Of a stretch of 64,000 nt of DNA, positions 16,019 to 24,726 are shown piece after piece. Origin of the DNA: Nocardiopsis sp. FIRDI 009 (GTDB lineage: Bacteria > Actinomycetota > Actinomycetes > Streptosporangiales > Streptosporangiaceae); contig NZ_QPNC01000020.1 of assembly GCF_003386285.1 (NCBI RefSeq), forward strand, positions 1 to 64,000, written 5' to 3'. The notes under the pieces were generated by a model, which saw only the letters and a list, made by a program, of their open reading frames with translations, was not told where the DNA came from and did no database searches. Each line of letters opens with the position of its first letter. Within the stretch, counting starts at the first letter, position 1. The translations under genes were made by a program, and so were the position numbers.

Positions 16019-17362
16019 ATGACCACGAACGTCTTCGTCCTCGGGCTCGACGAACCGAACCGCGAGATACTGCACGCGCTGCCCGGCGCCGAAAACTGCC
16101 GGTTCCTGACCCTGCTCGATCTTGAGGAGATCGGCCAGGACAGGGACATGGACATGCCCGGCCTGCTCGCGCTCGCGTCCAGACGGCTGGACTCCTTCGA
16201 CGGCTCGGTCGACGCGATCATCGGCCTCTGGGACTTCCCGGTCAGCTCACTCGTCCCCCTGCTGTGCCGGCCGCGCGGACTCCCGTGCGCGCCCCTGGAG
16301 GCCGTCGTCCGCTGCGAGCACAAGTACTGGAGCCGCCTGGAGCAGCGGGTCGCCATACCCGAGGCCGTGCCGAGGTTCGCCGCGATCGACCTCCGGTCCC
16401 CCACCGAGCCCGCGGGCCTGTCCTACCCGCTGTGGGTCAAACCGGTGAAGTCCTTCTCGTCCGAACTCGCCTTCCGGGTGACCGACCGCGCCGAGTACGC
16501 CTCGGCGGTCGAACGGATCAGGGCGGGCGCCGCACGGGTGGGCGCGCCCTTCCAGTGGGTGATGGACCGGATCCGGCTGCCCGCCGCGATCCGCTCCGTC
16601 GGCGGCACCGCCGGGCTCGCGGAGGAGGAGGCCACGGGCGACCAGCTCACCGTCGAAGGCTACGTCCGTGGCGGCGTGTCCCACTCCTACGCGCTCGTCG
16701 ACTCCCTCCTCTACCCCGGCACGTCGAGCTTCCTGTGCTATGAGTACCCCTCCCGGGCGCCGGAGGCGGTCCGCGACCGCCTGTTCGACCTGACCGACCG
16801 CGTGATCACCCGGGTCGGACTCGACGACACCACCTTCAACGTCGAGTTCTTCCACGACCCCGAGACCGACACCGTCACGCTCCTGGAGATCAACCCCCGC
16901 CACTCCCAGTCGCACGCCCGCCTGTTCGAGCTCGTGCGCGGGGTGTCCAACCACGAGATCGCCCTGCGGATCGCGCTCGGGGAGGAACCCGTGCTGGAGC
17001 GCGAGGGCGGGGCCGCGATGGCCGCCAAGTGGTTCGTGCGCAGTTTCCGCGACGGCTTCCTGTCCGCGGTCCCCACACGGGCGGACGTCGCGCGCGCCGA
17101 GGCGCGGGTCCCGAGGGCGAGGGTGGAGGTCACCGCGCGTGCGGGCCGGTGGCTCTCCGAACTGCCGATCCAGGACAGCTACAGCTTCGAACTCGCCGAC
17201 GTCTTCGTGCCCGGGCGGGACGCCGAGGAGTGCAAGCGCGGGTTCCACGCCTGTGCGCGGGAACTGCCCTTCACCGTCGTGGGCTCCGCCGACGCCGGCC
17301 GACCGCGGAGAGGAACCGGAGACGATGAGAACCGTCAGCGAACTGCCGCACGAGGTGCGTGA
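16019..17362 (+). CDS. ATP-grasp domain protein (carboxylate-amine ligase type)
   Basis: A 447-residue ATP-grasp enzyme. The N-terminal Rossmann-like domain (1-100) is followed by a nucleotide-binding region with LWVKPVKSFSS near 140-150. The Mg-binding core has FNVEFFHD near 278 and LLEINPRHSQSHA near 293-305, the metal-chelating E and N of the fold. Family members join a carboxylate to an amine or thiol through an acyl phosphate. GGAGGTGA directly precedes the ATG. The last 38 bp overlap the start of a CocE/NonD hydrolase gene, so the two are translationally coupled. This may be an amide-bond-forming enzyme paired with a dedicated hydrolase. The product is unknown and no known biosynthetic cluster surrounds it. 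Confidence 0.82.
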   Translation: MTTNVFVLGLDEPNREILHALPGAENCRFLTLLDLEEIGQDRDMDMPGLLALASRRLDSFDGSVDAIIGLWDFPVSSLVPLLCRPRGLPCAPLEAVVRCEHKYWSRLEQRVAIPEAVPRFAAIDLRSPTEPAGLSYPLWVKPVKSFSSELAFRVTDRAEYASAVERIRAGAARVGAPFQWVMDRIRLPAAIRSVGGTAGLAEEEATGDQLTVEGYVRGGVSHSYALVDSLLYPGTSSFLCYEYPSRAPEAVRDRLFDLTDRVITRVGLDDTTFNVEFFHDPETDTVTLLEINPRHSQSHARLFELVRGVSNHEIALRIALGEEPVLEREGGAAMAAKWFVRSFRDGFLSAVPTRADVARAEARVPRARVEVTARAGRWLSELPIQDSYSFELADVFVPGRDAEECKRGFHACARELPFTVVGSADAGRPRRGTGDDENRQRTAARGA

Positions 17363-19355
17363 GGACGTCCACGTCCCCATCCCGCTCAGCGACGGCACCC
17401 GGCTCGCCGCGCGCGTCTGGCGCCCCGAGGACAGCGAGGAGCGCCCCGTGCCCGCGATCCTGGAGTTCATCCCGTACCGCAGACGCGACCTCACCGCCCA
17501 GCGCGACTCGGTGCACCACCCCTACATGGCCGGGCACGGCTACGCGTGCGCCCGCGTGGACCTGCGCGGCAGCGGAGACTCCGAGGGGGTGCTCACCGAC
17601 GAGTACCTGGAACGGGAGCTCCTGGACGCCGAGGAGGTGCTCGCCTGGCTCGCCGACCAGCCCTGGTGCGACGGCCGCACCGGCATGATGGGGATCTCCT
17701 GGGGCGGGTTCAACGCCCTCCAGGTCGCGGCCCGGAGCCCCGAGAGCCTGCGCGCGATCGTGACCGCCTGCTCCACCGACGACCGCTACTCCGACGACGT
17801 CCACTACATGGGCGGCTGCCTGCTCGTCGACAACCTCTCCTGGGCCTCCACCATGTTCGCCTACAACTCCTGCCCCCCCGACCCGGAGCTGGTCGGTGAG
17901 CGGTGGCGGCTGATGTGGCACGACCGGTTGGAGCACAGCGGACTCTGGCTGGAGACGTGGCTGCGCCACCAGCACCGCGACGACTACTGGAGGCACGGAT
18001 CGGTCGCCGAGGACCTGGCCGCGATCCAGGTGCCCGTGATGGCCGTCAGCGGGTGGGCCGACGGCTACTCCAACGCGGTGTTCCGGCTCCTGACGGGGCT
18101 GCGCGTACCGCGGCTGGGACTCCTCGGCCCCTGGTCGCACAAGTATCCCCACCTGGGCCAGCCCGGCCCCGCCATCGGCTTCCTCCAGGAGGTGGTGCGC
18201 TGGTGGGACCGTTGGCTCAAGGACGTCGACAACGACGTGATGGACGCGCCCATGCTCCGGGCGTGGATGCAGGAGAGCGTGCCGCCCTCCACCTCCTACG
18301 ACGAACGGCCCGGGCGCTGGGTCGCGGCGGCGGGGTGGCCGTCGCCGACGGTCGCGCCCGTGTCCCGCGCCCTGTGGCACGGCCGGGTGCTGGGCGAGGG
18401 GGAGGAGCCCGGCGACGGCACTGTCCTGACCCTGTCCTCACCGCTGTCCACCGGCCAGCACGCGGGCAAGTGGTGCTCCTACAACGCGCCTCCGGACCTG
18501 CCCCACGACCAGAGGGAGGACGACGGCGGGTCGATCGTCTTCGACAGCGCGCCGCTCCCGGAACGAGTGGAGATCCTGGGTTCCCCGGTGGTCGACCTCG
18601 AACTCTCCGTGGACCGGCCCGACGCGATGGTCGCGGTGCGCCTGAACGACGTCAGCCCCGACGGGGAGGCCGCCCGCGTCACCTACGGGCTGCTCAACCT
18701 CACACACGCCGACGGCCACGCGGAACCCCGCCCGCTCGTGCCCGGGCGCAGGTACCGCGTCTCGGTCACCCTCAACGGCATCGCGCAGGCGTTCCCGCCC
18801 GGACACCGGATCCGGGTCTCGGTCTCCACCTCGTACTGGCCGCTCGCCTGGCCCTCACCCGAACCCGTACGGCTCGCCGTGTACCCGGGCGCGTCCACGC
18901 GGCTGCTGCTCCCGGTGCACCTGACCGGCGCCGCGGACGAGCCGGAGGTGGCGGCCTTCGGCGAGCCCGAGGGCACCGCCCCGGTCACGACGAGCCAGCT
19001 CTCACCGCCGGAGCACCGCTGGGACCTGGCCCACGACCTCGTGCACTACCGGGCCTCGCTGAACGTGGTCAAGGACCTGGGGACGGTGCGCTTCGACGAC
19101 ATCGGACTGGAGGTGAGCCGGCGGGCGGAGGAGACCTACGGCTGGGTCGGCGACGACTACGACACCGTCAGGGGCGAGACGGACTGGACGATGGGCTTCG
19201 CCCGCGGGGACTGGTCCGTGGAGACGAGGACCCGCACCGTGCTCACGTCGACGCCGACCGACTTCCACGTGCACGCCACGCTCGACGCCTACGAGGGCGA
19301 CGAGCGGGTGGTGACGAGGATCTTCACCGCGGTGATCCCCCGGGACCACGTGTGA
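17325..19355 (+). CDS. CocE/NonD family hydrolase (X-Pro dipeptidyl-peptidase S15 fold)
   Basis: A 676-residue serine hydrolase with the S15 architecture: alpha/beta hydrolase core, helical cap and C-terminal jelly-roll. The nucleophile is in GISWGGFNAL near residue 125, the acid in GWADGY near 246 and the His in GPWSHKYP near 271. DLRGSGDSEG near 80 matches the family. The C-terminal beta domain starts near 430 with a PVVDLELSVD segment. Relatives cleave esters (cocaine esterase), beta-lactams (glutaryl acylases) or Xaa-Pro peptides. There is no signal peptide. The start at 17325 follows GGAGAGGAA and lies inside the end of the ATP-grasp gene. Confidence 0.88.
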   Translation: MRTVSELPHEVREDVHVPIPLSDGTRLAARVWRPEDSEERPVPAILEFIPYRRRDLTAQRDSVHHPYMAGHGYACARVDLRGSGDSEGVLTDEYLERELLDAEEVLAWLADQPWCDGRTGMMGISWGGFNALQVAARSPESLRAIVTACSTDDRYSDDVHYMGGCLLVDNLSWASTMFAYNSCPPDPELVGERWRLMWHDRLEHSGLWLETWLRHQHRDDYWRHGSVAEDLAAIQVPVMAVSGWADGYSNAVFRLLTGLRVPRLGLLGPWSHKYPHLGQPGPAIGFLQEVVRWWDRWLKDVDNDVMDAPMLRAWMQESVPPSTSYDERPGRWVAAAGWPSPTVAPVSRALWHGRVLGEGEEPGDGTVLTLSSPLSTGQHAGKWCSYNAPPDLPHDQREDDGGSIVFDSAPLPERVEILGSPVVDLELSVDRPDAMVAVRLNDVSPDGEAARVTYGLLNLTHADGHAEPRPLVPGRRYRVSVTLNGIAQAFPPGHRIRVSVSTSYWPLAWPSPEPVRLAVYPGASTRLLLPVHLTGAADEPEVAAFGEPEGTAPVTTSQLSPPEHRWDLAHDLVHYRASLNVVKDLGTVRFDDIGLEVSRRAEETYGWVGDDYDTVRGETDWTMGFARGDWSVETRTRTVLTSTPTDFHVHATLDAYEGDERVVTRIFTAVIPRDHV

Positions 19356-19394
19356 CCGGGACCCCGCGGGTCCCGGCCACCGGTGTCGCGGTCC

Positions 19395-21791
19395 CTACCT
19401 GGTCAGACCGGCGCGGCGCAGGGCGTCGGCCATCGCCCCCGACGGCGCGCCGTCGCGGGCGTCGCGACCGCCGCGGCCGCCGCGGCCGCCGCCTCCCCGG
19501 CGACCGTTGCCGCCGCCCCCGCGACGCCGGTCACCGCGACCGCCGCGCTCGTCCCGGCCCGCGCGGTCGCCGCGACCGCCGCCGGAGCCCGTCTCCTCGT
19601 CCAGGCGCATGGTGAGCGAGATGCGCTTGCGCTGGATGTCGACGTCCTGGACCTTCACCCGGACCACGTCGCCGGGCTTGACCACGTCGCGCGGGTCCTC
19701 GACGAACTTGTGCGAGAGCGCCGACACGTGGACCAGACCGTCCTGGTGCACGCCCACGTCCACGAACGCCCCGAAGGCGGCCACGTTGGTGACCACACCC
19801 TCCAGGATCATGCCGGAGGCCAGGTCCTCCAGCTTCTCCACGCCCTCCCTGAAGGTCGCGGTGGTGAACGCGGGCCGGGGGTCACGGCCGGGCTTGTCCA
19901 GCTCGGCGAGGATGTCGGTGACGGTCGGCAGCCCGAACGTGTCGTCGACGAAGTCCTGGGGGCGGATCCTGGACAGGACGGCCCTGTTCCCGATCAGGGA
20001 CGGCAGGTCGGTGCCGACCCGGTCCAGGATGCGTCGCACGACCGGGTACGCCTCCGGGTGCACCGCGGAGGCGTCCAGCGGGTCGTCGCCGCCGGGGATC
20101 CGGAGGAAGCCCGCGCACTGCTCGAAGGCCTTGGGACCCAGCCGGGGGACCGAGCGCAGCTCCTCGCGGCTCCGGAAGGGGCCGTTGGCGTCCCGGTGGG
20201 CGACGATGTTGCGCGCCAGCGTGGAGGTCACCCCCGACACCCGGGTCAGCAGCGGGACCGAGGCGGTGTTGACGTCCACGCCCACACCGTTCACACAGTC
20301 CTCCACCACCGCGTCGAGCGAACGCGACAGCTTCGCCTCGGCCAGGTCGTGCTGGTACTGGCCGACGCCGATCGACTTGGGGTCGATCTTGACCAGCTCG
20401 GCCAGCGGGTCCTGGAGGCGGCGGGCGATGGAGACGGCGCCGCGCAGGGACACGTCCAGGTCGGGGAGCTCCTCGGAGGCGTAGGCCGAGGCCGAGTACA
20501 CCGACGCGCCCGCCTCGGACACCATCACCTTGGTGAGCTTCAGCTCGGGATGGCGCTTGAGCAGGTCGGCGGCGAGGCGGTCGGTCTCGCGTGAGGCCGT
20601 GCCGTTGCCGATGGCCACGAGCTCCACGCCGTGCGCCGCGCACAGGCGGGCCAGCGTGGCCAGGGAGCCCTCCCAGTCCTTGCGCGGCGCGTGCGGGAAG
20701 ATCGTGTCGGTGGCCACCACCTTGCCGGTGCCGTCGACGACCACGACCTTCACACCCGTGCGCAGGCCCGGGTCCAGGCCCAGCGTGGGGCGGGTGCCCG
20801 CGGGGGCGGCCAACAGCAGGTCGCGCAGGTTGGCGGCGAAGACGTTCACGCCCTCGTCCTCGGCCCGCTGCCACAGCCGCATGCGCACGTCGATGTCCAG
20901 CCGGACCAGGACGCGTGTGCGCCAGGCCCAGCGGACGGTGTCCTGGAGCCAGCGGTCGGCGGGGCGGCCGCGGTCGACGATGCCGAAGTGGTGGGCGATC
21001 GCGTCCTCGTAGGAGCTGCGGGGGGTGGTGCCGTCCGGGTTCTCGGCGGGCGGCTCCTCCGGCTCCAGGGTGAGGGTGAGCACCTCCTCCTTCTCCCCCC
21101 GGTACAGGGCCAGGACGCGGTGGGAGGGCAGCTCGGTCAGGGGTTCGGAGAAGGAGAAGTAGTCGGAGAACTTCGCGCCCGACTCCTCCTTGCCCTCACG
21201 GACGGTCGACCGCAGACGCCCCCGGTTCCACAGCCGCTCGCGCAGCAGCCCGGTGAGGTCGGCGTCCTCGGCGAAGCGTTCGACGAGGATGGCGCGGGCG
21301 CCGTCGAGGGCGGCCTTGACGTCGGGCACCCCCCTGTCGGCGTCCACGTAGGCGGCGGCGGACTCCTGCGGGTCCCGCGACGGGTCGGCCAGCAGGCCCT
21401 CGGCCAGCGGTTCGAGCCCGGCCTCCCGCGCGATCTGGGCCTTGGTGCGGCGCTTGGGCTTGTAGGGGAGGTAGATGTCCTCCAGGCGGGCCTTGGAGTC
21501 GGCGGCGTTGATGCGCGCCTCCAGCTCCTCGTCCAGCTTGCCCTGGGACCGGATCGACTCCAGGATCGCGGTCCGGCGTTCGGCCAGCTCACGGAGGTAG
21601 CGCAGGCGTTCCTCCAGCGTGCGCAACTGGGCGTCGTCCAGCCCGCCGGTCGCCTCCTTGCGGTACCGGGCGATGAAGGGCACGGTCGAGCCGCCGTCGA
21701 GGAGTTCGACGGCGGAGGTGACCTGGTGCGCGCCCACGCCGAGTTCCTCGGCGATGCGCTGGTCGATCGTGGGTGTCACAGGGGTCGTCAC
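19395..21791 (-). CDS. tex: Tex family RNA-binding transcription accessory protein with RGG-rich tail
   Basis: A 798-residue Tex protein. The N-terminal helical region begins [10 protein letters not shown] YqgF/RNase H-like domain follows, with [17 protein letters not shown] near 345. Next come tandem helix-hairpin-helix motifs ([21 protein letters not shown] near 515) and an S1 RNA-binding domain ([20 protein letters not shown] near 665-685). Tex binds structured nucleic acids and supports transcription elongation and RNA turnover in other bacteria. Beyond the S1 domain is an unusual tail of about 70 residues, dominated by Arg, Gly and Asp. It starts from GTG at 21791. It lies immediately beside the element's attL end but is intact. 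Confidence 0.93.
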   Translation of the reverse strand: MTTPVTPTIDQRIAEELGVGAHQVTSAVELLDGGSTVPFIARYRKEATGGLDDAQLRTLEERLRYLRELAERRTAILESIRSQGKLDEELEARINAADSKARLEDIYLPYKPKRRTKAQIAREAGLEPLAEGLLADPSRDPQESAAAYVDADRGVPDVKAALDGARAILVERFAEDADLTGLLRERLWNRGRLRSTVREGKEESGAKFSDYFSFSEPLTELPSHRVLALYRGEKEEVLTLTLEPEEPPAENPDGTTPRSSYEDAIAHHFGIVDRGRPADRWLQDTVRWAWRTRVLVRLDIDVRMRLWQRAEDEGVNVFAANLRDLLLAAPAGTRPTLGLDPGLRTGVKVVVVDGTGKVVATDTIFPHAPRKDWEGSLATLARLCAAHGVELVAIGNGTASRETDRLAADLLKRHPELKLTKVMVSEAGASVYSASAYASEELPDLDVSLRGAVSIARRLQDPLAELVKIDPKSIGVGQYQHDLAEAKLSRSLDAVVEDCVNGVGVDVNTASVPLLTRVSGVTSTLARNIVAHRDANGPFRSREELRSVPRLGPKAFEQCAGFLRIPGGDDPLDASAVHPEAYPVVRRILDRVGTDLPSLIGNRAVLSRIRPQDFVDDTFGLPTVTDILAELDKPGRDPRPAFTTATFREGVEKLEDLASGMILEGVVTNVAAFGAFVDVGVHQDGLVHVSALSHKFVEDPRDVVKPGDVVRVKVQDVDIQRKRISLTMRLDEETGSGGGRGDRAGRDERGGRGDRRRGGGGNGRRGGGGRGGRGGRDARDGAPSGAMADALRRAGLTR

Positions 21792-21900
21792 TGGTAAACG
21801 TCCACTCTCTGGCTGTTCGGTGCTGGGCCATTGTCGCGGCGGGACGGACGGTTGTCATCCCGGCGCTGCCCGTGTCCCAGCTTCCCGTACCCGGCGCGCC

Positions 21901-21987
21901 CTACGGGTTGTTGCCCTCGGTCAGGTCGGGGGCGTAGTACTCGTCCAGGGGGATGGGCCCCCGGTAGCCCTGGCACATGCACTGCCG
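21901..21987 (-). pseudogene. Displaced original 3' end of the host gene at attL
   Basis: On the minus strand this segment reads RQCMCQGYRGPIPLDEYYAP then DLTEGNNP and a TAG stop at 21901-21903. It is the same C-terminus as the complete gene at 36303-36656, which instead ends EGNGP with a TGA. It has no start codon and is severed from the rest of its gene by the 14.4-kb element. This was probably the native chromosomal end before integration, because it lies on the chromosomal side of attL. Confidence 0.85.
21910..21987. repeat. attL core: 78-bp direct repeat
   Basis: This 78-bp stretch is identical to 36312-36389 and in the same orientation. It lies inside the 3' coding end of the host gene. 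The integrase gene begins 50 bp inward. A perfect repeat of this length at both ends of a gene set running from int to regulators is the expected product of site-specific integration. Confidence 0.93.
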
Positions 21988-22031
21988 GCACGGCACCACA
22001 TGCAGGTCAGAGCTACTGCGAAGGGGTGTCA

Positions 22032-22053
22032 GGTGCCTAAGAGGGTGCCTGAC
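22032..22053. repeat. Putative integrase arm-type sites, attL side
   Basis: GGTGCCTAA at 22032-22040 and GGTGCCTGA at 22044-22052 are direct repeats with a 12-bp period, 45 bp inside the attL core. A matching pair with the same spacing and orientation lies at 36234-36255 by attR. The first copy overlaps the integrase stop codon. Confidence 0.55.
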
Positions 22054-23242
22054 CCTCTCCGTTCACCCCCTCATCCGTCAGGATCGCGTCCATCCGCTGT
22101 GCCCCCTCGGTGAGGACGGGCCTCAGCTCCCGTCGATAGTAGGTCTCCGTGGTCACTGTCGTGGCGTGTCCGGCGATGCGCGCGATCTCCTCGATCGGCA
22201 CACCGTCCGCGGACATCATCGAGATGAAGCTGTGCCTCAACTCACGGAGTGTCCAGTTCTCCAGACCGGCCTTCCTGAGGATCGGTAGGAACATCTTGTT
22301 CGTGGTGAACCGTGTGTAGGGCTTCCCCATCGCTGTGCAGAACACCAGCCCCGCATCGTGCCAGTTCTCACCGGCCTGTACCCGCTGCCGCTCTTGCTCC
22401 TGGCGGCGGTCCCTCAGAGCCTCCACCGCGAGCTCCCCCAGAGCGAGAGTGCGCTTGCTCTTGCGTGTCTTGGTGTCACCGCCGACGCGGTCAGAGCGCC
22501 ACACAGAGATCGACGGGGGGATAGGCGGGTCCGCTACCGGGTCCCCTTCCAAATCCACCAGGTCCCATTTGAGCGCTCGGGCTTCCTCGTTCCGAATCCC
22601 GGTCGTCAGCATCACCACGATGTATGGGTAGAGCGCGTAGCCGCGTGCGGAGTTGAGCAGTGCTCGTGCCTGAACGAGCGTGAGTGATTTGCTGGGTCGG
22701 CCGGGCTGGCCTTCGGGTGCTTCCACGAGATCGGCGACGTTCCGAATGACCTTGCCGCGTTTCTGGGCTTGCTGGATCGCTGAGCGGAGGATCCACAGGA
22801 GGCGACGAAGCACTGATGTCGCCAGTACGTCGGACCGGTCGTCCAACCATTCCTCTACGTCCTCAGGTTCGAGATCTCGAAGTTTGAGGCGGCCGATGGT
22901 GTCCTTGATGTGTACCTTGAATTGTTGCCGGTACTGGTTCACCGTATCCTCTGAGCGTCCTTTCTTCGGGGTCCCGAGCCAGTCGTCAACGGCGTCCGCG
23001 ACCGTGTACCTTGCAGAGGACTTCACACCTGCATCGAGTTCGTTTCGGAGTTTCCGAAGTTCGTTGCGAACTTCCGTCTTCGTCGCTCCGTAGACCTTGG
23101 GTCGGCGGCGTTTCCCTCGGGCATCGAACCCCAAGGAGATCGACCCGACGTAGCACTTCTTATCCTTGTCCCAGTGGATGCTCCCCTCACCCCGACGGCC
23201 CCGGCGTTTCTTGCCTTCCTGGGGTTCGTTTTCGCTGGGCAT
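22037..23242 (-). CDS. int: Site-specific tyrosine integrase of the AICE
   Basis: A 401-residue tyrosine recombinase. The N-terminal part (15-60) is the AP2-like arm-binding domain, with GEGSIHWDKDKKCYVGSISL. The core-binding SAM-like domain covers about 75-165. The catalytic domain has Arg in TTGIRNEEARAL, Lys in KTRKSKR, the RELRHSF segment (Arg replaces the usual first His, as in many AICE integrases), GHAT and the nucleophile in TYYRRELRP. It catalyses integration and, with Xis, excision through the 78-bp att core. The ATG at 23242 follows AAAGGA. GC content is markedly below the flanking chromosome. It is separated from xis by an 80-bp gap containing a strong hairpin. Confidence 0.95.
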   Translation of the reverse strand: MPSENEPQEGKKRRGRRGEGSIHWDKDKKCYVGSISLGFDARGKRRRPKVYGATKTEVRNELRKLRNELDAGVKSSARYTVADAVDDWLGTPKKGRSEDTVNQYRQQFKVHIKDTIGRLKLRDLEPEDVEEWLDDRSDVLATSVLRRLLWILRSAIQQAQKRGKVIRNVADLVEAPEGQPGRPSKSLTLVQARALLNSARGYALYPYIVVMLTTGIRNEEARALKWDLVDLEGDPVADPPIPPSISVWRSDRVGGDTKTRKSKRTLALGELAVEALRDRRQEQERQRVQAGENWHDAGLVFCTAMGKPYTRFTTNKMFLPILRKAGLENWTLRELRHSFISMMSADGVPIEEIARIAGHATTVTTETYYRRELRPVLTEGAQRMDAILTDEGVNGEGQAPS

Positions 23243-23283
23243 CGAATCCGTGTTCCTTTCTATGAGGTCGAACCAGGGGCGGA

Positions 23284-23318
23284 GACGTGCGGCCGCATCA
23301 GTGATGCGGCCGCACGTC
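23284..23318. terminator. Strong hairpin between xis and int
   Basis: GACGTGCGGCCGCATC (23284-23299) and its exact complement (23303-23318) form a 16-bp perfect stem with a 3-base loop. It lies just after the xis stop and before the int start on the transcribed strand. It probably terminates or attenuates transcription from xis into int, allowing excisionase and integrase to be expressed differently. Confidence 0.65.
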
Positions 23319-23321
23319 AGA

Positions 23322-23540
23322 TCAGGCGGCCAACTCGGCTTCCTTTTCCAGCAAGGCGACGAACTCGGTGATCGCACTGGCCGGGATTCGGCGGGCACGG
23401 CCGACCTTGACGAAGCGCAGGCGTCCGGCGCGCATCTGCTCATACAGCTCCGCGCGGCTCAGACGGAGGGCCTGCGTCGCATCCTCGACGGTGTACAGAG
23501 CCTGCGGAAGGCGCTGTGCGGGGATGGGGTGTTCGGTCAT
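23322..23540 (-). CDS. xis: Excisionase (helix-turn-helix, MerR/AlpA-like)
   Basis: A 72-residue DNA-binding protein. Residues 14-62 form the winged-helix excisionase domain: YTVEDATQALRLSRAELYEQ, then RLRFVKVGRARRIPASAI. This is the AlpA/BldC-like family that directs AICE and phage integrases towards excision. The ATG at 23540 is preceded by GGAAGGAG. It sits between the replication ATPase and int on the same strand, the standard AICE order. Confidence 0.9.
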   Translation of the reverse strand: MTEHPIPAQRLPQALYTVEDATQALRLSRAELYEQMRAGRLRFVKVGRARRIPASAITEFVALLEKEAELAA

Positions 23541-23565
23541 GATGGATGTGCTCCTTCCAAGGGGC

Positions 23566-23607
23566 GCGGTCCCGGCGGCGTGCTTGGCGGCTATTCGCCG
23601 GGGCCGC
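23566..23607. repeat. Constant-loop stem-loop 1
   Basis: GCGGTCCCGGCG pairs with CGCCGGGGCCGC (12 bp, one G-U) around a loop containing GCTTGGCGGCTAT. It lies 26 nt upstream of the xis start on the transcribed strand. The loop sequence recurs in four other stem-loops of this element, with different stem sequences. Confidence 0.75.
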
Positions 23608-23616
23608 TTTCGTGGG

Positions 23617-24726
23617 TCAGGAGTCGGACAGTCGGACACCGGGCGGTTCCGGGTGTCCGGCCTGTTCTCCCTGTTCAGCGGGGGCGGTCGGACAGTCGGA
23701 CACCGGGGACACCTCCGGTGCCGGGGCGGCGGAGTAGCGGCCGGAGGCGTCCTTGGTGAGCTGTCCGGCCTCCGCCATCCGGGAGCAGTACCGACGGATG
23801 GTGTCGGCCTCGATGGAGGGCAGCCCGGCCGCGATGTCCTTGGGCCGGACCCCGGGGTTGTCGCGCACGTACCGCAGGACGGCGGCGCGGGTGTCGCTGA
23901 CGGTGTGGTCGGAGACGGGACCGTCCAGCAGCTGCCAAGCTCCACGGTCCTTGTGGAACTTCAGGGCGTGTTCGGATTCGTCCACGTCGCGGCCGGTGAC
24001 GTGCAGGATGCCGTCCGCTTGCCCACGTGCCCGTTTGAGCACGAGGGTGGCGTCCGCAGCTCCGGCGAGTCCGTTGGTGCCGGAGACCTCAGCGAGGAAG
24101 TCGTCGGAACCGGCCTTGCGGACGTGGTGGACCAGCACCACGGCGATTCCGTAGGAGTCGGCCAGCTTCTTGGCGTGCCCGACGGCGGCGTAGTCGGCGT
24201 CGTAGGCCGATGCCCCAGGCGGGGAGGTGCCCCGGACCTTGGCGAACACGTCGATGACGACCATGCGGGCGTCGGGGTTGCGCTCCAACCAGTCCGCGAT
24301 GGCCTGAGTGCCGCCCTGCGGCAGGGGTGGGCACTGGGTGGCCAGCGTCAGGGAGGCGGGGGCGGCGCGCCCGTTGAGGATCTTGCCCATGCGGCTCTGC
24401 AACCGCCGTGGGGTGTCCTCCAACGCCAGGTAGAGGACCGGCCCCGCTTGGACGGGGACGGACTCCAGGGCGGTGCCCCCGGCAGCGACCGACAGCCCCA
24501 GTCCGAGGGAGAGCCAGGACTTGCCGACCTTGGGCGGTCCGGCCAACAGGTTGACCCCTTCCGAGAGGATGCCGGGCACGGCCCACCGGGGTTCGGGGAA
24601 CTGGGCCGCCATCAGTTCAGCGGCGGTCCACGCGGTGCGCCTGCGCACCTGTGCCGCCTCCTCCTGCGGACTGGGCGGAGTCTCAGCCACGGGCTGGAGG
24701 TGCTGCGGGCTCAACGGGTTGCTCAT
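23617..24726 (-). CDS. RepA-like AAA ATPase (replicative helicase/DnaB-type, AAA_25)
   Basis: A 369-residue RecA-fold ATPase. Walker A is AGPPKVGKSW near 62-71, Walker B is ARMVVIDVFAKV near 152-163 and LVHHVRK near 197 is the sensor-like segment. This matches the hexameric RepA helicase/AAA_25 family of plasmids. A winged-helix region follows near 285-330 (NPGVRPKDIAAGLPSIEADTI), then a disordered Pro/Glu-rich end. The ATG overlaps the stop of the primase-polymerase gene (ATGA), so the two form one replication unit. Its last 30 codons contain two copies of a 15-bp motif that recurs inverted at 35701-35778, so the 3' end may double as a cis-acting replication site. Confidence 0.85.
   Translation of the reverse strand: MSNPLSPQHLQPVAETPPSPQEEAAQVRRRTAWTAAELMAAQFPEPRWAVPGILSEGVNLLAGPPKVGKSWLSLGLGLSVAAGGTALESVPVQAGPVLYLALEDTPRRLQSRMGKILNGRAAPASLTLATQCPPLPQGGTQAIADWLERNPDARMVVIDVFAKVRGTSPPGASAYDADYAAVGHAKKLADSYGIAVVLVHHVRKAGSDDFLAEVSGTNGLAGAADATLVLKRARGQADGILHVTGRDVDESEHALKFHKDRGAWQLLDGPVSDHTVSDTRAAVLRYVRDNPGVRPKDIAAGLPSIEADTIRRYCSRMAEAGQLTKDASGRYSAAPAPEVSPVSDCPTAPAEQGEQAGHPEPPGVRLSDS

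Noticed and set aside
21901-22040. A tRNA gene at the att site
   Set aside because: The repeat codes for the C-terminus of a protein on the minus strand, and no cloverleaf can be formed from the core or flanks.
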